A stretch of 64,000 bases of DNA from Streptomyces tibetensis (GTDB taxonomy: Bacteria > Actinomycetota > Actinomycetes > Streptomycetales > Streptomycetaceae): assembly GCF_007655005.1 (NCBI RefSeq), contig NZ_SZVW01000023.1, positions 94,672 to 158,671 of the forward strand, given 5' to 3'. Under the pieces are notes generated by a model. The model was given only the letters and a program-made list of their open reading frames with translations, did no database searches and had not been told where the DNA came from. Positions 34,026 through 43,652 of this stretch are shown here, in pieces; within the stretch, counting starts at the first letter, position 1; each line of letters starts with the position of its first letter. The translations under genes were made by a program, and so were the position numbers.

Positions 34026-34864
34026 TTCGACGCCTCCTCGGACCGCTGGAACTTCGCCGGCCCGACCGCCCTGCGCTCCAGCCGCTCCTCGGACCGCTGC
34101 TCCAGGGCCTTGAGGTCGTTGAGCGCCTCCTGCGATACGTCGCGGATCTGGCCGCGCTCGCGCAGGGTCTTGCTGACGGTGAGGTCGGACGGGGTGCCGT
34201 CGGGCAGCAGGCCCGCGATGTCGACGGCGTTGTGCCGGGCGTACACACCCGGTGCAGGCAGGGGCGGCAGCTGGTTGCCCGACCGGACGCGCTCCACGGC
34301 GAGCTCGCGCTGCGTCTTGGCCCGCTCGGTGCGCTCGCGGTGGGTGAGCACCATGGCGCCGACCGCGGCCGTGATGAGCAGGGCGCCGGTGATCTCGAAC
34401 GCGAAGACGTACTTGGTGAAGAGGAGGGCGGCGAGGCCCTCCACGTTGCCCCCGGCGTTCGCCTGGCCGATGCCGTTGAACTCCGTCAGGGACGCGTTGC
34501 CGATCCCGCCGACCAGCAGGACGCCGAAGCCGAGTCCGCACAGCAGGGCCAGCCAGCGCTGGCCTTTGATGGTCTCCTTCAGGGAGTCCGCCGCGGTGAC
34601 GCCGACGAGCATCACCACGAACAGGAACAGCATCATGATCGCGCCGGTGTAGACGACGATCTGGACGACGCCGAGGAAGTAGGCGCCGTTGGCGAGGTAG
34701 AACACCGCCAGGATGATCATGGTCCCGGCGAGGCAGAGCGCGCTGTGCACGGCCCTCTTCATGAGGATGGTGCACAGGGCGCCGATCACCGCGACGGTGC
34801 CGAGGATCCAGAACTGGACGGCCTCTCCGGTGGAGGTGGAGTAGGCGGCGAGTTGGGTGGTCAT
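34022..34864 (-). CDS. nuoJ: NADH-quinone oxidoreductase subunit J
   Basis: Five-helix membrane subunit lining the quinone-proton coupling path, 280 aa. The core (first about 175 residues) includes VHSALCLAGTMIILAVFYL and FLGVVQIVVYTGAIMMLFLFVVML. The remaining roughly 100 residues form a charged cytoplasmic tail (RTERAKTQRELAVERVRSGN to the end) much longer than in E. coli, as is common in actinobacteria. ATG 34864 overlaps the nuoI stop by 4 bp; the gene's own stop overlaps nuoK. Confidence 0.97.
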   Translation of the reverse strand: MTTQLAAYSTSTGEAVQFWILGTVAVIGALCTILMKRAVHSALCLAGTMIILAVFYLANGAYFLGVVQIVVYTGAIMMLFLFVVMLVGVTAADSLKETIKGQRWLALLCGLGFGVLLVGGIGNASLTEFNGIGQANAGGNVEGLAALLFTKYVFAFEITGALLITAAVGAMVLTHRERTERAKTQRELAVERVRSGNQLPPLPAPGVYARHNAVDIAGLLPDGTPSDLTVSKTLRERGQIRDVSQEALNDLKALEQRSEERLERRAVGPAKFQRSEEASK

Positions 34865-35526
34865 CGGCCGATCACCTTCTCCGAGGCGGGTTCCGTCCCG
34901 CCGGAGGTCGAGTCGGCCTCCTGCACGACCTCGCCCTTGGAGTGGGCGACCTGCTGCTCGGTGCCGGGCGCGGCCTCTGTCACCAGGCCCCGGTAGTAGT
35001 CCTGTTCGTCGGTGCCGGGATAGATGGCGTGGGGCGAGTCGACCATGCCGTCTTCCAGACCGGCGAGCAGCTGCTCCTTGGTGTAGATGAGGTTGGCCCG
35101 GCTGGAGTCGGCCAGCTCGAACTCGTTGGTCATCGTCAGCGCGCGGGTGGGGCAGGCCTCGATGCACAGGCCGCACAGGATGCAGCGGGCGTAGTTGATC
35201 TGGTAGACGCGGCCGTACCGCTCGCCCGGCGAGTAGCGCTCCTCGTCGGTGTTGTCCGCGCCCTCCACGTAGATGGCGTCGGCGGGGCAGGCCCAGGCGC
35301 ACAGTTCACACCCGACGCACTTCTCCAGGCCGTCCGGATGGCGGTTGAGCTGGTGCCGTCCGTGGAAGCGCGGAGCCGTGGTCTTCTGCTGCTCCGGGTA
35401 CTGCTCGGTCAGCCGCTTCTTGAACATGGCCTTGAAGGTCACGCCGAAGCCGGCCACGGGGTTCTGGAAACCGGGCTTGGTGTCCTTCGGTTCCTCAGCC
35501 TTCGAACGCTCGAGTTCCTCAGCCAT
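34861..35526 (-). CDS. nuoI: NADH-quinone oxidoreductase subunit I
   Basis: Peripheral-arm subunit carrying two [4Fe-4S] clusters (N6a/N6b), 221 aa. The two motifs are CVGCELCAWACP and CILCGLCIEACP. The GRHQLNRHPDG segment before the first motif is typical. The C-terminal 70 residues are acidic and Gly/Thr-rich, longer than in many homologues. The ATG at 35526 has a near-perfect GGAAAGGAGG site and lies inside the nuoH end (8-bp overlap); a longer GTG start at 35598 has no such site. Confidence 0.97.
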   Translation of the reverse strand: MAEELERSKAEEPKDTKPGFQNPVAGFGVTFKAMFKKRLTEQYPEQQKTTAPRFHGRHQLNRHPDGLEKCVGCELCAWACPADAIYVEGADNTDEERYSPGERYGRVYQINYARCILCGLCIEACPTRALTMTNEFELADSSRANLIYTKEQLLAGLEDGMVDSPHAIYPGTDEQDYYRGLVTEAAPGTEQQVAHSKGEVVQEADSTSGGTEPASEKVIGR

Positions 35527-36892
35527 CGGACGCCTCCTTTCCATCCGTAGTTCCGCCCAGAGATTCGTCACTCTGAGTATCGGGCCCACCACTGACAATC
35601 AGTTCCCGCTCACGGCGCGAGCGGCGCGGGACCGGCGGAAGTTCCTGTCCGGGCAGGGGCGGTACGGGGAACCCGCCCGCCATCGGGTCGAAGGCGGCCG
35701 GGGTGTCGGCCGGCTGTTCGGCCTTCTTGGCCTTCTCGCGGAACATGTCGGCGACGAAGGAGAGCAGCAGCAGGGCGAGGACGCCGCCGCCCACGTACAG
35801 GGCGATGTCGGCGAAGTCGTAACCCTCGTTCCGGAAGGCCCGCACGCTCGCGACGAGCATCAGCCACACCAGGGAGACCGGGATGAGGACCTTCCAGCCG
35901 AGCTTCATCAGCTGGTCGTAGCGCACGCGCGGGAGGGTGCCGCGGATCCAGATGAACATGAACAGCAGCAGCTGGACCTTGACCGTGAACCACAGCAGTG
36001 GCCACCAGCCGTGGTTGGCGCCCTCCCAGAAGGTGCTGATGGGCCAGGGGGCCCGCCAGCCGCCGAGGAACAGCGTGGTGGCGACGGCCGAGACGGTCAC
36101 CATGTTGACGTACTCGGCGAGCATGAACATCGCGAACTTGATCGACGAGTACTCGGTGTTGAAGCCGCCGACCAGGTCGCCCTCGGACTCCGGCATGTCG
36201 AAGGGGGCGCGGTTGGTCTCGCCGACCATCGTGACGATGTAGATGATGAAGGAGACCGGCAGCAGCACGATGTACCAGCGGTCGGCCTGCTGCTCGACGA
36301 TCGTCGAGGTCGACATCGAACCCGAGTAGAGGAAGACGGAGGCGAAGGCGGCGCCCATCGCGATCTCGTAGGAGATCATCTGCGCGCACGAGCGCAGACC
36401 GCCCAGCAGCGGGTACGTCGAGCCGGAGCTCCAGCCCGCCAGGACGATGCCGTAGATGCCGACCGAGGCGACCGCGAGGATGTAGAGCATCGCGATCGGC
36501 AGATCGGTGAGCTGCATCGTGGTGCGCTGGCCGAAGATCGAGATCTCGTTTCCGGCCGGGCCGAAGGGGATCACCGCGATCGCCATGAAGGCCGGGATGG
36601 CCGCGATGACCGGCGCGAGGACGTAGACCGCCTTGTCCGCGCGCTTGACGATCACGTCCTCCTTCAGCATCAGCTTGATGCCGTCGGCGAGCGACTGGAG
36701 CATGCCCCAGGGGCCGTGCCGGTTGGGGCCGATGCGCAGCTGCATCCAGGCGACGACCTTGCGCTCCATCACGATGGACACCAGCACGGTGACCATCAGG
36801 AAGGCGAAGCAGAACACCGCCTTGATGACGACCAGCCACCAGGGGTCGGTGCCGAACATCGAGAGGTCTTCAGCGGCGAGGTACGGGCTCAT
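35519..36892 (-). CDS. nuoH: NADH-quinone oxidoreductase subunit H
   Basis: Membrane subunit forming the quinone entry chamber, 457 aa, with eight predicted helices. Conserved segments include ERKVVAWMQLRIGPNRHGPWGMLQSLADGIKLMLKED, ETNRAPFDMPESEGDLVGGFNTEYSS and the Arg-rich loop RGTLPRVRYDQLMKLGWK. The C-terminal tail of about 70 residues (Pro-rich, then RRSRRERELIVSGG) is an actinobacterial extension beyond the usual 325-340 aa. ATG 36892 overlaps the nuoG stop by 4 bp. Confidence 0.97.
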   Translation of the reverse strand: MSPYLAAEDLSMFGTDPWWLVVIKAVFCFAFLMVTVLVSIVMERKVVAWMQLRIGPNRHGPWGMLQSLADGIKLMLKEDVIVKRADKAVYVLAPVIAAIPAFMAIAVIPFGPAGNEISIFGQRTTMQLTDLPIAMLYILAVASVGIYGIVLAGWSSGSTYPLLGGLRSCAQMISYEIAMGAAFASVFLYSGSMSTSTIVEQQADRWYIVLLPVSFIIYIVTMVGETNRAPFDMPESEGDLVGGFNTEYSSIKFAMFMLAEYVNMVTVSAVATTLFLGGWRAPWPISTFWEGANHGWWPLLWFTVKVQLLLFMFIWIRGTLPRVRYDQLMKLGWKVLIPVSLVWLMLVASVRAFRNEGYDFADIALYVGGGVLALLLLSFVADMFREKAKKAEQPADTPAAFDPMAGGFPVPPLPGQELPPVPRRSRRERELIVSGGPDTQSDESLGGTTDGKEASDG

Positions 36893-39393
36893 GCCTCCAC
36901 CTCCTTGAGGGCCTCGGCGGCGAGTGTCGCCGGGCCGATGCGGACGAGGGAGCCGGGCCGCGCCCCGGTGTCGGAGGCGACGCCGCCGCCGGTGGAGTTC
37001 AGCGGCAGCCACACCACCCGGTCGGGCATGTCGCTGATCTGGAGCGGGAGCTCCACGACCCCCTGGGGGCCGGTCACCGCGAGCAGGTCGCCATCCTTGA
37101 CGCCCGCCTCGGCGGCCGTCGGGGCCGACACCCGCGCGCGTGCCGCGTGCCGGGTCCCGGCGAGCGCCTCGTCGCCCTGCTGGAGGAGGCCCTGGTCGAG
37201 CAGCAGCCGGTGCCCCGCGAGCACCGCTTCCCCGATGGCCGGCCGCGGCAGCGCGGCCGCGGTCTCCAGGGGTTCGCCCGCCCGCGGCCCGTCCCAGGCA
37301 CCGAGCCGGTCGATCTCGCCGCGCACGGTGCGCAGATCCGGCAGACCGAGGTGGACGTCCATGGCGTCGGCCAGCATCTGGAGCACGCGCGCGTCGGTGG
37401 GCGCGGAGCGGCGGGTCATCTGGTCGGGCTTGAGCGCCGCCTCGAAGAAGCGGACCCTACCTTCCCAGTTGAGGAAGGTGCCGGCCTTCTCGGCGACCGC
37501 CGCGACGGGCAGCACGACGTCGGCCTTGCGGCTGACCTCGCTCGGCCGCAGCTCCAGCGAGACCAGGAAGCCCACCTCGTCGAGGGCCGCACGCGCGCGT
37601 GCCGGGTCGGGCAGGTCGGCGATCTCCACACCCGCGACCAGCAGGGCCTGGAGCTCCCCGGTGGCGGCGGCCTCCACGATCTGGCCGGTGTCACGGCCGT
37701 AGCGGTGCGGAAGCCCCGCGACGCCCCAGACGGCGGCGACCTCGTCGCGGGCGCGTGGGTCGGTGGCCGGGCGTCCGCCCGGCAGCAGCGACGGCAGCGC
37801 GCCCGCCTCGATCGCACCGCGTTCCCCGGCCCGGCGCGGGATCCACACCAGCCGGGCGCCGGTCGCGGCGGCGGTGCGCGCGGCGGCGGTGAGCCCGCCG
37901 GCCACGGCCGCCAGCCGCTCGCCTACGACGATCACCGCGCCCTCGGCGCGCAGCGCCTCGGCGGCGAGCGCACCGTCGTCCTCCAGGCCGGCACCGCTCG
38001 CGAGCGCGTCCAGCCACTCGGTCTCGGTGCCGGGTGCCGCCGGCAGCAGCGTGCCGCCGGCCTTCTCCAGACCGCGCGTGGCGTGCGTGGCCAGGGAGTA
38101 GACCTTCTGCCCGTGCTTACGCCAGGCCTTGCGCAGCCGCAGGAAGACGCCGGGCGCCTCCTCCTCCGCCTCGAACCCGACCAGCAGGACGGCCGGGGCC
38201 TTCTCCAGCGCGGTGTACGTGACGCCCGTGCCGTCGAGGTCCCGGCCCCGCCCGGCGATCTGCGCGGCGAGGAAGTCGGCCTCCTCGCCGCTGTGCACGC
38301 GCGCGCGGAAGTCGATGTCGTTGGTGTCGAGCGCCACGCGCGTGAACTTGCTGTACGCGTAGGCGTCCTCGACGGTGAGGCGGCCGCCGGTCAGGACACC
38401 GGTGCGGCCCCGGGAGGCCAGCAGCCCCTGGGCCGCGATCTGCAGCGCCTCCGGCCAGGAGGCCGGTTCCAGTTCGCCCTCGGCGTTGCGCACCAACGGC
38501 GTCTCGAGCCGGTCGCGCTGCTGCGCGTACCGGAACCCGAACCGCCCCTTGTCGCAGATCCACTCCTCGTTGACCTCGGGGTCGTCGGCCGCCAGGCGCC
38601 GCATGACCTTGCCGCGCCGGTGGTCGGTGCGCGTGGCGCAGCCGCCGGAGCAGTGCTCGCACACCGACGGGGAGGACACCAGGTCGAACGGGCGGGAGCG
38701 GAATCGGTACGCCGCCGAGGTCAGCGCGCCGACCGGGCAGATCTGGATGGTGTTGCCGGAGAAGTACGACTCGAACGGGTCGCCCTCGCCGGTGCCGACC
38801 TGCTGGAGCGCGCCCCGCTCGACCAGTTCGATCATCGGGTCGCCCGCGACCTGGTTGGAGAACCGGGTGCAGCGGGCGCACAGCACGCACCGCTCGCGGT
38901 CGAGCAGCACCTGCGTGGAGATCGGTACGGGCTTCTCGTAGGTCCGCTTGCGGCCCTCGAAGCGGGAGTCGGCGTCGCCGTGCGACATGGCCTGGTTCTG
39001 CAGCGGGCACTCACCGCCCTTGTCGCAGACCGGGCAGTCCAGCGGGTGGTTGATGAGCAGGAGCTCCATCACACCCTTCTGGGCCTTCTCCGCGACCGGC
39101 GAGGTGAGGTGGGTCTTCACCACCATCCCGTCGGTGCAGGTGATGGTGCAGGACGCCATGGGCTTGCGCTGGCCCTCGACCTCGACGATGCACTGCCGGC
39201 AGGCACCGGCCGGGTCGAGCAGGGGGTGGTCGCAGAACCGGGGGATCTCGATGCCGAGCTGCTCGGCGGCCCGGATGACCAGGGTGCCCTTGGGCACGCT
39301 GATCTCCGCGCCGTCGATCGTCAGCGACACGAGGTCCTCCGGCGGGACCGCCGCTTCTCCCCCGCCGGAGGGAGAGCTGGTGGTCACGGTCAT
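36889..39393 (-). CDS. nuoG: NADH-quinone oxidoreductase subunit G
   Basis: Largest hydrophilic subunit with the iron-sulfur chain, 834 aa. The N-terminal [2Fe-2S] domain shows CDHPLLDPAGACRQCIVEVEG. Then come the His-coordinated cluster NHPLDCPVCDKGGECPLQ, a 2x[4Fe-4S] region (RCVLCARCTRFS; IQICPVGALTS), and the molybdopterin-oxidoreductase-like domain with CEHCSGGCATRTD and EEWICDKGRFGF. No molybdopterin is expected in complex I. The ATG at 39393 overlaps the nuoF stop. The Ala/Gly-rich middle region is typical of high-GC homologues. Confidence 0.97.
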   Translation of the reverse strand: MTVTTSSPSGGGEAAVPPEDLVSLTIDGAEISVPKGTLVIRAAEQLGIEIPRFCDHPLLDPAGACRQCIVEVEGQRKPMASCTITCTDGMVVKTHLTSPVAEKAQKGVMELLLINHPLDCPVCDKGGECPLQNQAMSHGDADSRFEGRKRTYEKPVPISTQVLLDRERCVLCARCTRFSNQVAGDPMIELVERGALQQVGTGEGDPFESYFSGNTIQICPVGALTSAAYRFRSRPFDLVSSPSVCEHCSGGCATRTDHRRGKVMRRLAADDPEVNEEWICDKGRFGFRYAQQRDRLETPLVRNAEGELEPASWPEALQIAAQGLLASRGRTGVLTGGRLTVEDAYAYSKFTRVALDTNDIDFRARVHSGEEADFLAAQIAGRGRDLDGTGVTYTALEKAPAVLLVGFEAEEEAPGVFLRLRKAWRKHGQKVYSLATHATRGLEKAGGTLLPAAPGTETEWLDALASGAGLEDDGALAAEALRAEGAVIVVGERLAAVAGGLTAAARTAAATGARLVWIPRRAGERGAIEAGALPSLLPGGRPATDPRARDEVAAVWGVAGLPHRYGRDTGQIVEAAATGELQALLVAGVEIADLPDPARARAALDEVGFLVSLELRPSEVSRKADVVLPVAAVAEKAGTFLNWEGRVRFFEAALKPDQMTRRSAPTDARVLQMLADAMDVHLGLPDLRTVRGEIDRLGAWDGPRAGEPLETAAALPRPAIGEAVLAGHRLLLDQGLLQQGDEALAGTRHAARARVSAPTAAEAGVKDGDLLAVTGPQGVVELPLQISDMPDRVVWLPLNSTGGGVASDTGARPGSLVRIGPATLAAEALKEVEA

Positions 39394-40736
39394 GCGTTCA
39401 CCTCCGTGCGGTCGGCCCAGGCCGTCGACTTGGCCGGGTCGAAGGGGCAGCCCCGTCCCGTGATGTGCTGCTCGTACTCCTCGCGGAAGTACTTCAGCGA
39501 GGAGAAGATCGGCGAGGCGGCGCCGTCGCCGAGGGCGCAGAAGGACTTGCCGTTGATGTTGTCGGCGATGTCGTTCAGCTTGTCGAGGTCGGACATCTGT
39601 CCCTTGCCGGCCTCGATGTCGCGCAGCAACTGCACGAGCCAGTAAGTGCCTTCGCGGCAGGGCGTGCACTTGCCGCAGGACTCGTGGGCGTAGAACTCCG
39701 TCCAGCGGGTGACGGCACGGACCACGCAGGTCGTCTCGTCGAAGCACTGGAGGGCTTTTGTGCCGAGCATGGAACCCGCGGCGCCCACTCCTTCGTAATC
39801 AAGGGGGACGTCGAGATGCTCGTCGGTGAACATCGGGGTCGAGGAGCCGCCCGGCGTCCAGAACTTGAGGCGGTGCCCGGGGCGCATCCCGCCGCTCATC
39901 TCGAGCAGCTGGCGGAGCGTGATCCCGAGCGGCGCCTCGTACTGGCCGGGGCTGGCGACATGGCCGGAGAGGGAGTAGAGGGTGAAGCCGGGCGACTTCT
40001 CACTCCCCATCGACCGGAACCATTCCTTGCCCCGCTGCAGGATCGCGGGAACCGACGCGATCGATTCGACGTTGTTCACCACAGTCGGGCACGCGTAGAG
40101 GCCCGCGACGGCAGGGAAGGGGGGACGAAGCCGCGGCTGGCCCCGGCGGCCTTCGAGCGAGTCGAGCAGTGCGGTCTCCTCACCGCAGATGTACGCGCCC
40201 GCGCCCGCGTGCACGGTGATGTCGAGGTCGAGTCCGCTGTCCAGGATGTTCTCGCCGAGGAAGCCGGCCTCGTAGGCCTCGCGCACGGCGGAGTGCAACC
40301 GCCGCAGCACGGGGACGACTTCACCACGCAGATAGATGAAGGCGTGCGACGACCTGATGGCGTAACACGCGATGATCATGCCCTCGATGAGGCTGTGCGG
40401 GTTCGCGAAGAGGAGCGGGATGTCCTTGCAGGTCCCGGGCTCCGACTCGTCGGCGTTGACAACAAGATAGTGCGGCTTGCCGTCCCCCTGGGGAATGAAC
40501 TGCCACTTCATCCCGGTGGGGAATCCCGCGCCGCCGCGTCCGCGCAGACCGGAGTCCTTGACGTACGCGATCAGGTCGTCCGGCGACATGGCGAGCGCCT
40601 TGCGCAGCCCCTCGTAGCCGTCGTGCCTGCGGTACACGTCCAGCGTCCAGGACTTGTCCTCGTCCCAGAAGGCCGACAGCACAGGTGCGAGCAGCTTCTC
40701 GGGGCTCGTGTCTTTCAGCTCGGGTGCCAAGGTCAT
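39390..40736 (-). CDS. nuoF: NADH-quinone oxidoreductase subunit F (NADH- and FMN-binding)
   Basis: Entry point for NADH electrons: binds NADH, FMN and a [4Fe-4S] cluster; 448 aa. The glycine-rich nucleotide motif is GLRGRGGAGFPTGMKW, the FMN region includes YLVVNADESEPGTCKD and GAGAYICGEETALLDSLEG, and the cluster ligands are in SCGKCTPCREG plus a distal Cys in KSFCALGDGA. The ATG at 40736 shares its last base position with the nuoE stop (TGATG); a GTG one codon earlier is possible. Confidence 0.97.
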   Translation of the reverse strand: MTLAPELKDTSPEKLLAPVLSAFWDEDKSWTLDVYRRHDGYEGLRKALAMSPDDLIAYVKDSGLRGRGGAGFPTGMKWQFIPQGDGKPHYLVVNADESEPGTCKDIPLLFANPHSLIEGMIIACYAIRSSHAFIYLRGEVVPVLRRLHSAVREAYEAGFLGENILDSGLDLDITVHAGAGAYICGEETALLDSLEGRRGQPRLRPPFPAVAGLYACPTVVNNVESIASVPAILQRGKEWFRSMGSEKSPGFTLYSLSGHVASPGQYEAPLGITLRQLLEMSGGMRPGHRLKFWTPGGSSTPMFTDEHLDVPLDYEGVGAAGSMLGTKALQCFDETTCVVRAVTRWTEFYAHESCGKCTPCREGTYWLVQLLRDIEAGKGQMSDLDKLNDIADNINGKSFCALGDGAASPIFSSLKYFREEYEQHITGRGCPFDPAKSTAWADRTEVNA

Positions 40737-41596
40737 CACTCCCCCTCCTCGGCGGTGGGCCCGGCCGGGTGGGCCGGGTCGGAGGCCGATGTGTCCTGCG
40801 GCGCGTCGTGCGAGCTCAGGTGCTCGGTCGGTGACGGCTCGTGCGGTGCCCCGGTCCGGGCCGCCTCGCCGCGCGGGTGCACCACGCGCGCGGAAGACGC
40901 CTCGCCCTTGGCGAGCTTCAGGCCGACCAGGGAGGCGGGTCCCGCGCTTCCCCCGGACTCCACGGCCCCCTCCCGCTCGTCGGGGAAGCCGGCCAGGACC
41001 CGGGCGGTCTCCTTGAAGGTGCACATGCGCGCCCCGCGCGTCGGGGTGACCGGCCGTCCCGCCCGCAGGTCGTCGACGAGGCTCTTGGCGCTGGCCGGAG
41101 TCTGGTTGTCGAAGAACTCCCAGTTGACCATCACGACCGGCGCGAAGTCGCAGGCCGCGTTGCACTCGATGTGCTCCAGCGTGACCTTGCCGTCGCCGGT
41201 GGTCTCGCCGTTGCCGACGCCGAGGTGCTCCTGGAGCTCCTCGAAGATCGCGTCGCCGCCCATCACGGCACACAGGGTGTTGGTGCACACACCGACCTGG
41301 TAGTCCCCGCTCGGCCGCCGGCGGTACATGGTGTAGAAGGTGGCGACCGCGGTGACCTCGGCCGTGGTCAGGCCGAGCACGTCCGCGCAGAACTGCATGC
41401 CGGTGCGGGTGACATGGCCTTCCTCGGCCTGCACGAGGTGCAGCAGCGGCAGCAGGGCGGACCGGGAGTCGGGGTAGCGGACGATGACCTCGCGCGCGTC
41501 CGTCTCCAGACGGGCCCGGACGTCGTCCGGGTAGGCGGGTGCGGGCAGTTCGGGCATGCCCAGGCTGACGCCCCGCTCGGAAGACGATGTGGTCAC
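40736..41596 (-). CDS. nuoE: NADH-quinone oxidoreductase subunit E
   Basis: Thioredoxin-like [2Fe-2S] subunit (cluster N1a), 286 aa. The helical start (LLPLLHLVQAEEGHVT) and VTAVATFYTMYRRRPSG are canonical. Cluster ligands lie in CTNTLC (CX4C) and CNAACDFAP (CX3C). The conserved part ends near residue 175. About 110 further residues (after GFPDERE) are Ser/Ala/Pro/His-rich, low complexity and likely disordered; E. coli NuoE is about 166 aa. The GTG at 41596 follows GGGAGG and overlaps nuoD (GTGA). Confidence 0.96.
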   Translation of the reverse strand: MTTSSSERGVSLGMPELPAPAYPDDVRARLETDAREVIVRYPDSRSALLPLLHLVQAEEGHVTRTGMQFCADVLGLTTAEVTAVATFYTMYRRRPSGDYQVGVCTNTLCAVMGGDAIFEELQEHLGVGNGETTGDGKVTLEHIECNAACDFAPVVMVNWEFFDNQTPASAKSLVDDLRAGRPVTPTRGARMCTFKETARVLAGFPDEREGAVESGGSAGPASLVGLKLAKGEASSARVVHPRGEAARTGAPHEPSPTEHLSSHDAPQDTSASDPAHPAGPTAEEGE

Positions 41597-42915
41597 CGGT
41601 CGACGCCTCCCATCACGGGGTCGATGGACGCCACCGCGACGATGACGTCGGCGACCTGGCCGCCTTCGCACATCGCCGCCATGGCCTGCAGGTTGGTGAA
41701 GGACGGGTCGCGGAAGTGAACCCGGTAGGGGCGGGTGCCGCCGTCGGACACGACGTGCACACCGAGTTCGCCCTTGGGCGACTCGACCGCCGCGTAGGCC
41801 TGCCCCGGCGGGACGCGGAAGCCCTCGGTGACCAGCTTGAAGTGGTGGATCAGGGCCTCCATGGAGGTGCCCATGATCTTCTTGATGTGGTCGAGGGAGT
41901 TGCCGAGGCCGTCGGGCCCGAGGGCGAGCTGGGCGGGCCAGGCGATCTTCTTGTCGGCGACCATGACCGGGCCGGGCTGGAGCCGGTCCAGGCACTGCTC
42001 GACGATCCGGAGGGACTGGCGCATCTCCTCCAGCCGGATGAGGAAGCGGCCGTAGGAGTCGCAGGTGTCGGCGGTCGGGATCTCGAAGTCGTACGTCTCG
42101 TAACCGCAGTACGGCTGCGCCTTGCGCAGGTCGTGCGGCAGGCCGGTGGAGCGCAGGATCGGGCCCGTCGCGCCGAGGGCCATGCAGCCGGCCAGGTCCA
42201 GGTAGCCGACGTCCTGCATCCGGGCCTTGAAGATGGGGTTCCCGGTGGCGAGCTTGTCGTACTCCGGGAGGTTCTTCTTCATCTTCTTCACGAACTCGCG
42301 GATCTGGTCCACCGCGCCGGGCGGCAGGTCCTGGGCGAGTCCGCCCGGGCGGATGTACGCGTGGTTCATCCGCAGGCCGGTGATCAGCTCGTAGATATCG
42401 AGAATGAGTTCACGATCACGAAAGCCGTAGATCATGATCGTGGTCGCGCCGAGTTCCATGCCGCCGGTGGCGATGCACACCAGGTGCGAGGAGAGCCGGT
42501 TCAGCTCCATCAGGAGCACGCGGATGATCGAGGCCCGGTCCGGGATCTGGTCCTCGATGCCGAGGAGCTTCTCGACGCCGAGGCAGTACGCCGTCTCGTT
42601 GAAGAACGGCGTCAGGTAGTCCATGCGCGTCACGAACGTGGTGCCCTGCGTCCACGTCCGGTACTCGAGGTTCTTCTCGATGCCGGTGTGCAGGTAACCG
42701 ATTCCGCAGCGGGCCTCGGTGACGGTCTCGCCGTCGATCTCCAGGATCAGGCGGAGCACACCGTGGGTGGAGGGGTGCTGGGGACCCATGTTGACGACGA
42801 TGCGCTCGTCGTCGGCGCGGGCCGCGGTCTCGACGACCTCGTCCCAGTCACCGCCGGTGACCGTGTAGACGGTGCCCTCGGTGGTCTCGCGAGGAGAAGC
42901 GTGCGAGGTGCTCAT
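41593..42915 (-). CDS. nuoD: NADH-quinone oxidoreductase subunit D
   Basis: 49-kDa-type subunit forming the quinone pocket with NuoB, 440 aa. Landmarks are VVNMGPQHPSTHGVLRL with the quinone-binding His, GYLHTGIEKNLEYRTW, RSTGLPHDLRKAQPYCGY and SPKGELGVHVVSDGGTRPYR. The first 40 residues form a hydrophilic extension before the conserved region. ATG 42915 overlaps the nuoC stop; the gene's end overlaps nuoE. Confidence 0.97.
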   Translation of the reverse strand: MSTSHASPRETTEGTVYTVTGGDWDEVVETAARADDERIVVNMGPQHPSTHGVLRLILEIDGETVTEARCGIGYLHTGIEKNLEYRTWTQGTTFVTRMDYLTPFFNETAYCLGVEKLLGIEDQIPDRASIIRVLLMELNRLSSHLVCIATGGMELGATTIMIYGFRDRELILDIYELITGLRMNHAYIRPGGLAQDLPPGAVDQIREFVKKMKKNLPEYDKLATGNPIFKARMQDVGYLDLAGCMALGATGPILRSTGLPHDLRKAQPYCGYETYDFEIPTADTCDSYGRFLIRLEEMRQSLRIVEQCLDRLQPGPVMVADKKIAWPAQLALGPDGLGNSLDHIKKIMGTSMEALIHHFKLVTEGFRVPPGQAYAAVESPKGELGVHVVSDGGTRPYRVHFRDPSFTNLQAMAAMCEGGQVADVIVAVASIDPVMGGVDR

Positions 42916-43652
42916 GAGTACGACCTCCGCTGGTCCGGAGCCGGGATCTGGGCGCCCTTGTACTCGACGGGGATGCCGCCGAGGGCGTAGTCCTTGCGCT
43001 GCGGGAAGCCCTGCCAGTCGTCCGGCATCATGATCCGCGTCAGGGCGGGGTGGCCGTCGAAGACGATTCCGAAGAAGTCGTACGTCTCCCGCTCGTGCCA
43101 GTCGTTCGTGGGATAGACCGAGAACAGCGACGGGATGTGCGGGTCGCTGTCGGGGGCGCTGACCTCCAGGCGGATCACCCGGTTGTGGGTGATCGAGCGC
43201 AGGTGGTACACGGCGTGCAGCTCGCGGCCCTTGTCGTTCGGGTAGTGCACGCCGCTGACGCCGGTGCACAGCTCGAAGCGCAGCGCCGGGTCGTCGCGCA
43301 GGGTGCGGGCGACGAGGACGAGATGCTCGCGCTCGATGTGGAAGGTCAGCTCGTCCCGGTCGACGACCGTCTTCTCGATGGCGTTGTCCGGGAGCAGGCC
43401 CTGCTCCTCCAGGGCGCCCTCCAGCTCGTCGGCGACCTCGTCGAACCAGCCGCCGTAGGGGCGGCTCGCCGGTCCCGGGAGCCGGACCGAGCGGACCAGG
43501 CCGCCGTAGCCGGAGGTGTCTCCACCGTTGTCGGCGCCGAACATGCCGCGCTGGACACGGATCTCCTCACCGCCCTGGCCGCGCTGGCCCGGGAGGTTCT
43601 CCGCGGAGAGGTCCTTCTCGGGGTTGGCACCGTTGCCGTTCGCGTCGCTCAC
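42912..43652 (-). CDS. nuoC: NADH-quinone oxidoreductase subunit C
   Basis: 30-kDa-type peripheral subunit, 246 aa. The conserved C-terminal part contains LCTGVSGVHY, SLFSVYPTNDWHERETYDFFGIVFDGHPALTRIMMPDDWQGFPQRKDY, the family signature for connecting to NuoD. The N-terminal about 70 residues (Asn/Gly/Gln-rich) are an actinobacterial addition. NuoC and NuoD are separate genes here, not fused as in E. coli. The GTG at 43652 overlaps the nuoB stop (GTGA). Confidence 0.96.
   Translation of the reverse strand: MSDANGNGANPEKDLSAENLPGQRGQGGEEIRVQRGMFGADNGGDTSGYGGLVRSVRLPGPASRPYGGWFDEVADELEGALEEQGLLPDNAIEKTVVDRDELTFHIEREHLVLVARTLRDDPALRFELCTGVSGVHYPNDKGRELHAVYHLRSITHNRVIRLEVSAPDSDPHIPSLFSVYPTNDWHERETYDFFGIVFDGHPALTRIMMPDDWQGFPQRKDYALGGIPVEYKGAQIPAPDQRRSYS

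Noticed and set aside
40736..41995. Longer start for NuoE extending to 41995
   Set aside because: The added part is antisense-like shadow of nuoD in another frame. The GTG at 41596 has a good ribosome site and the GTGA overlap seen throughout the operon.
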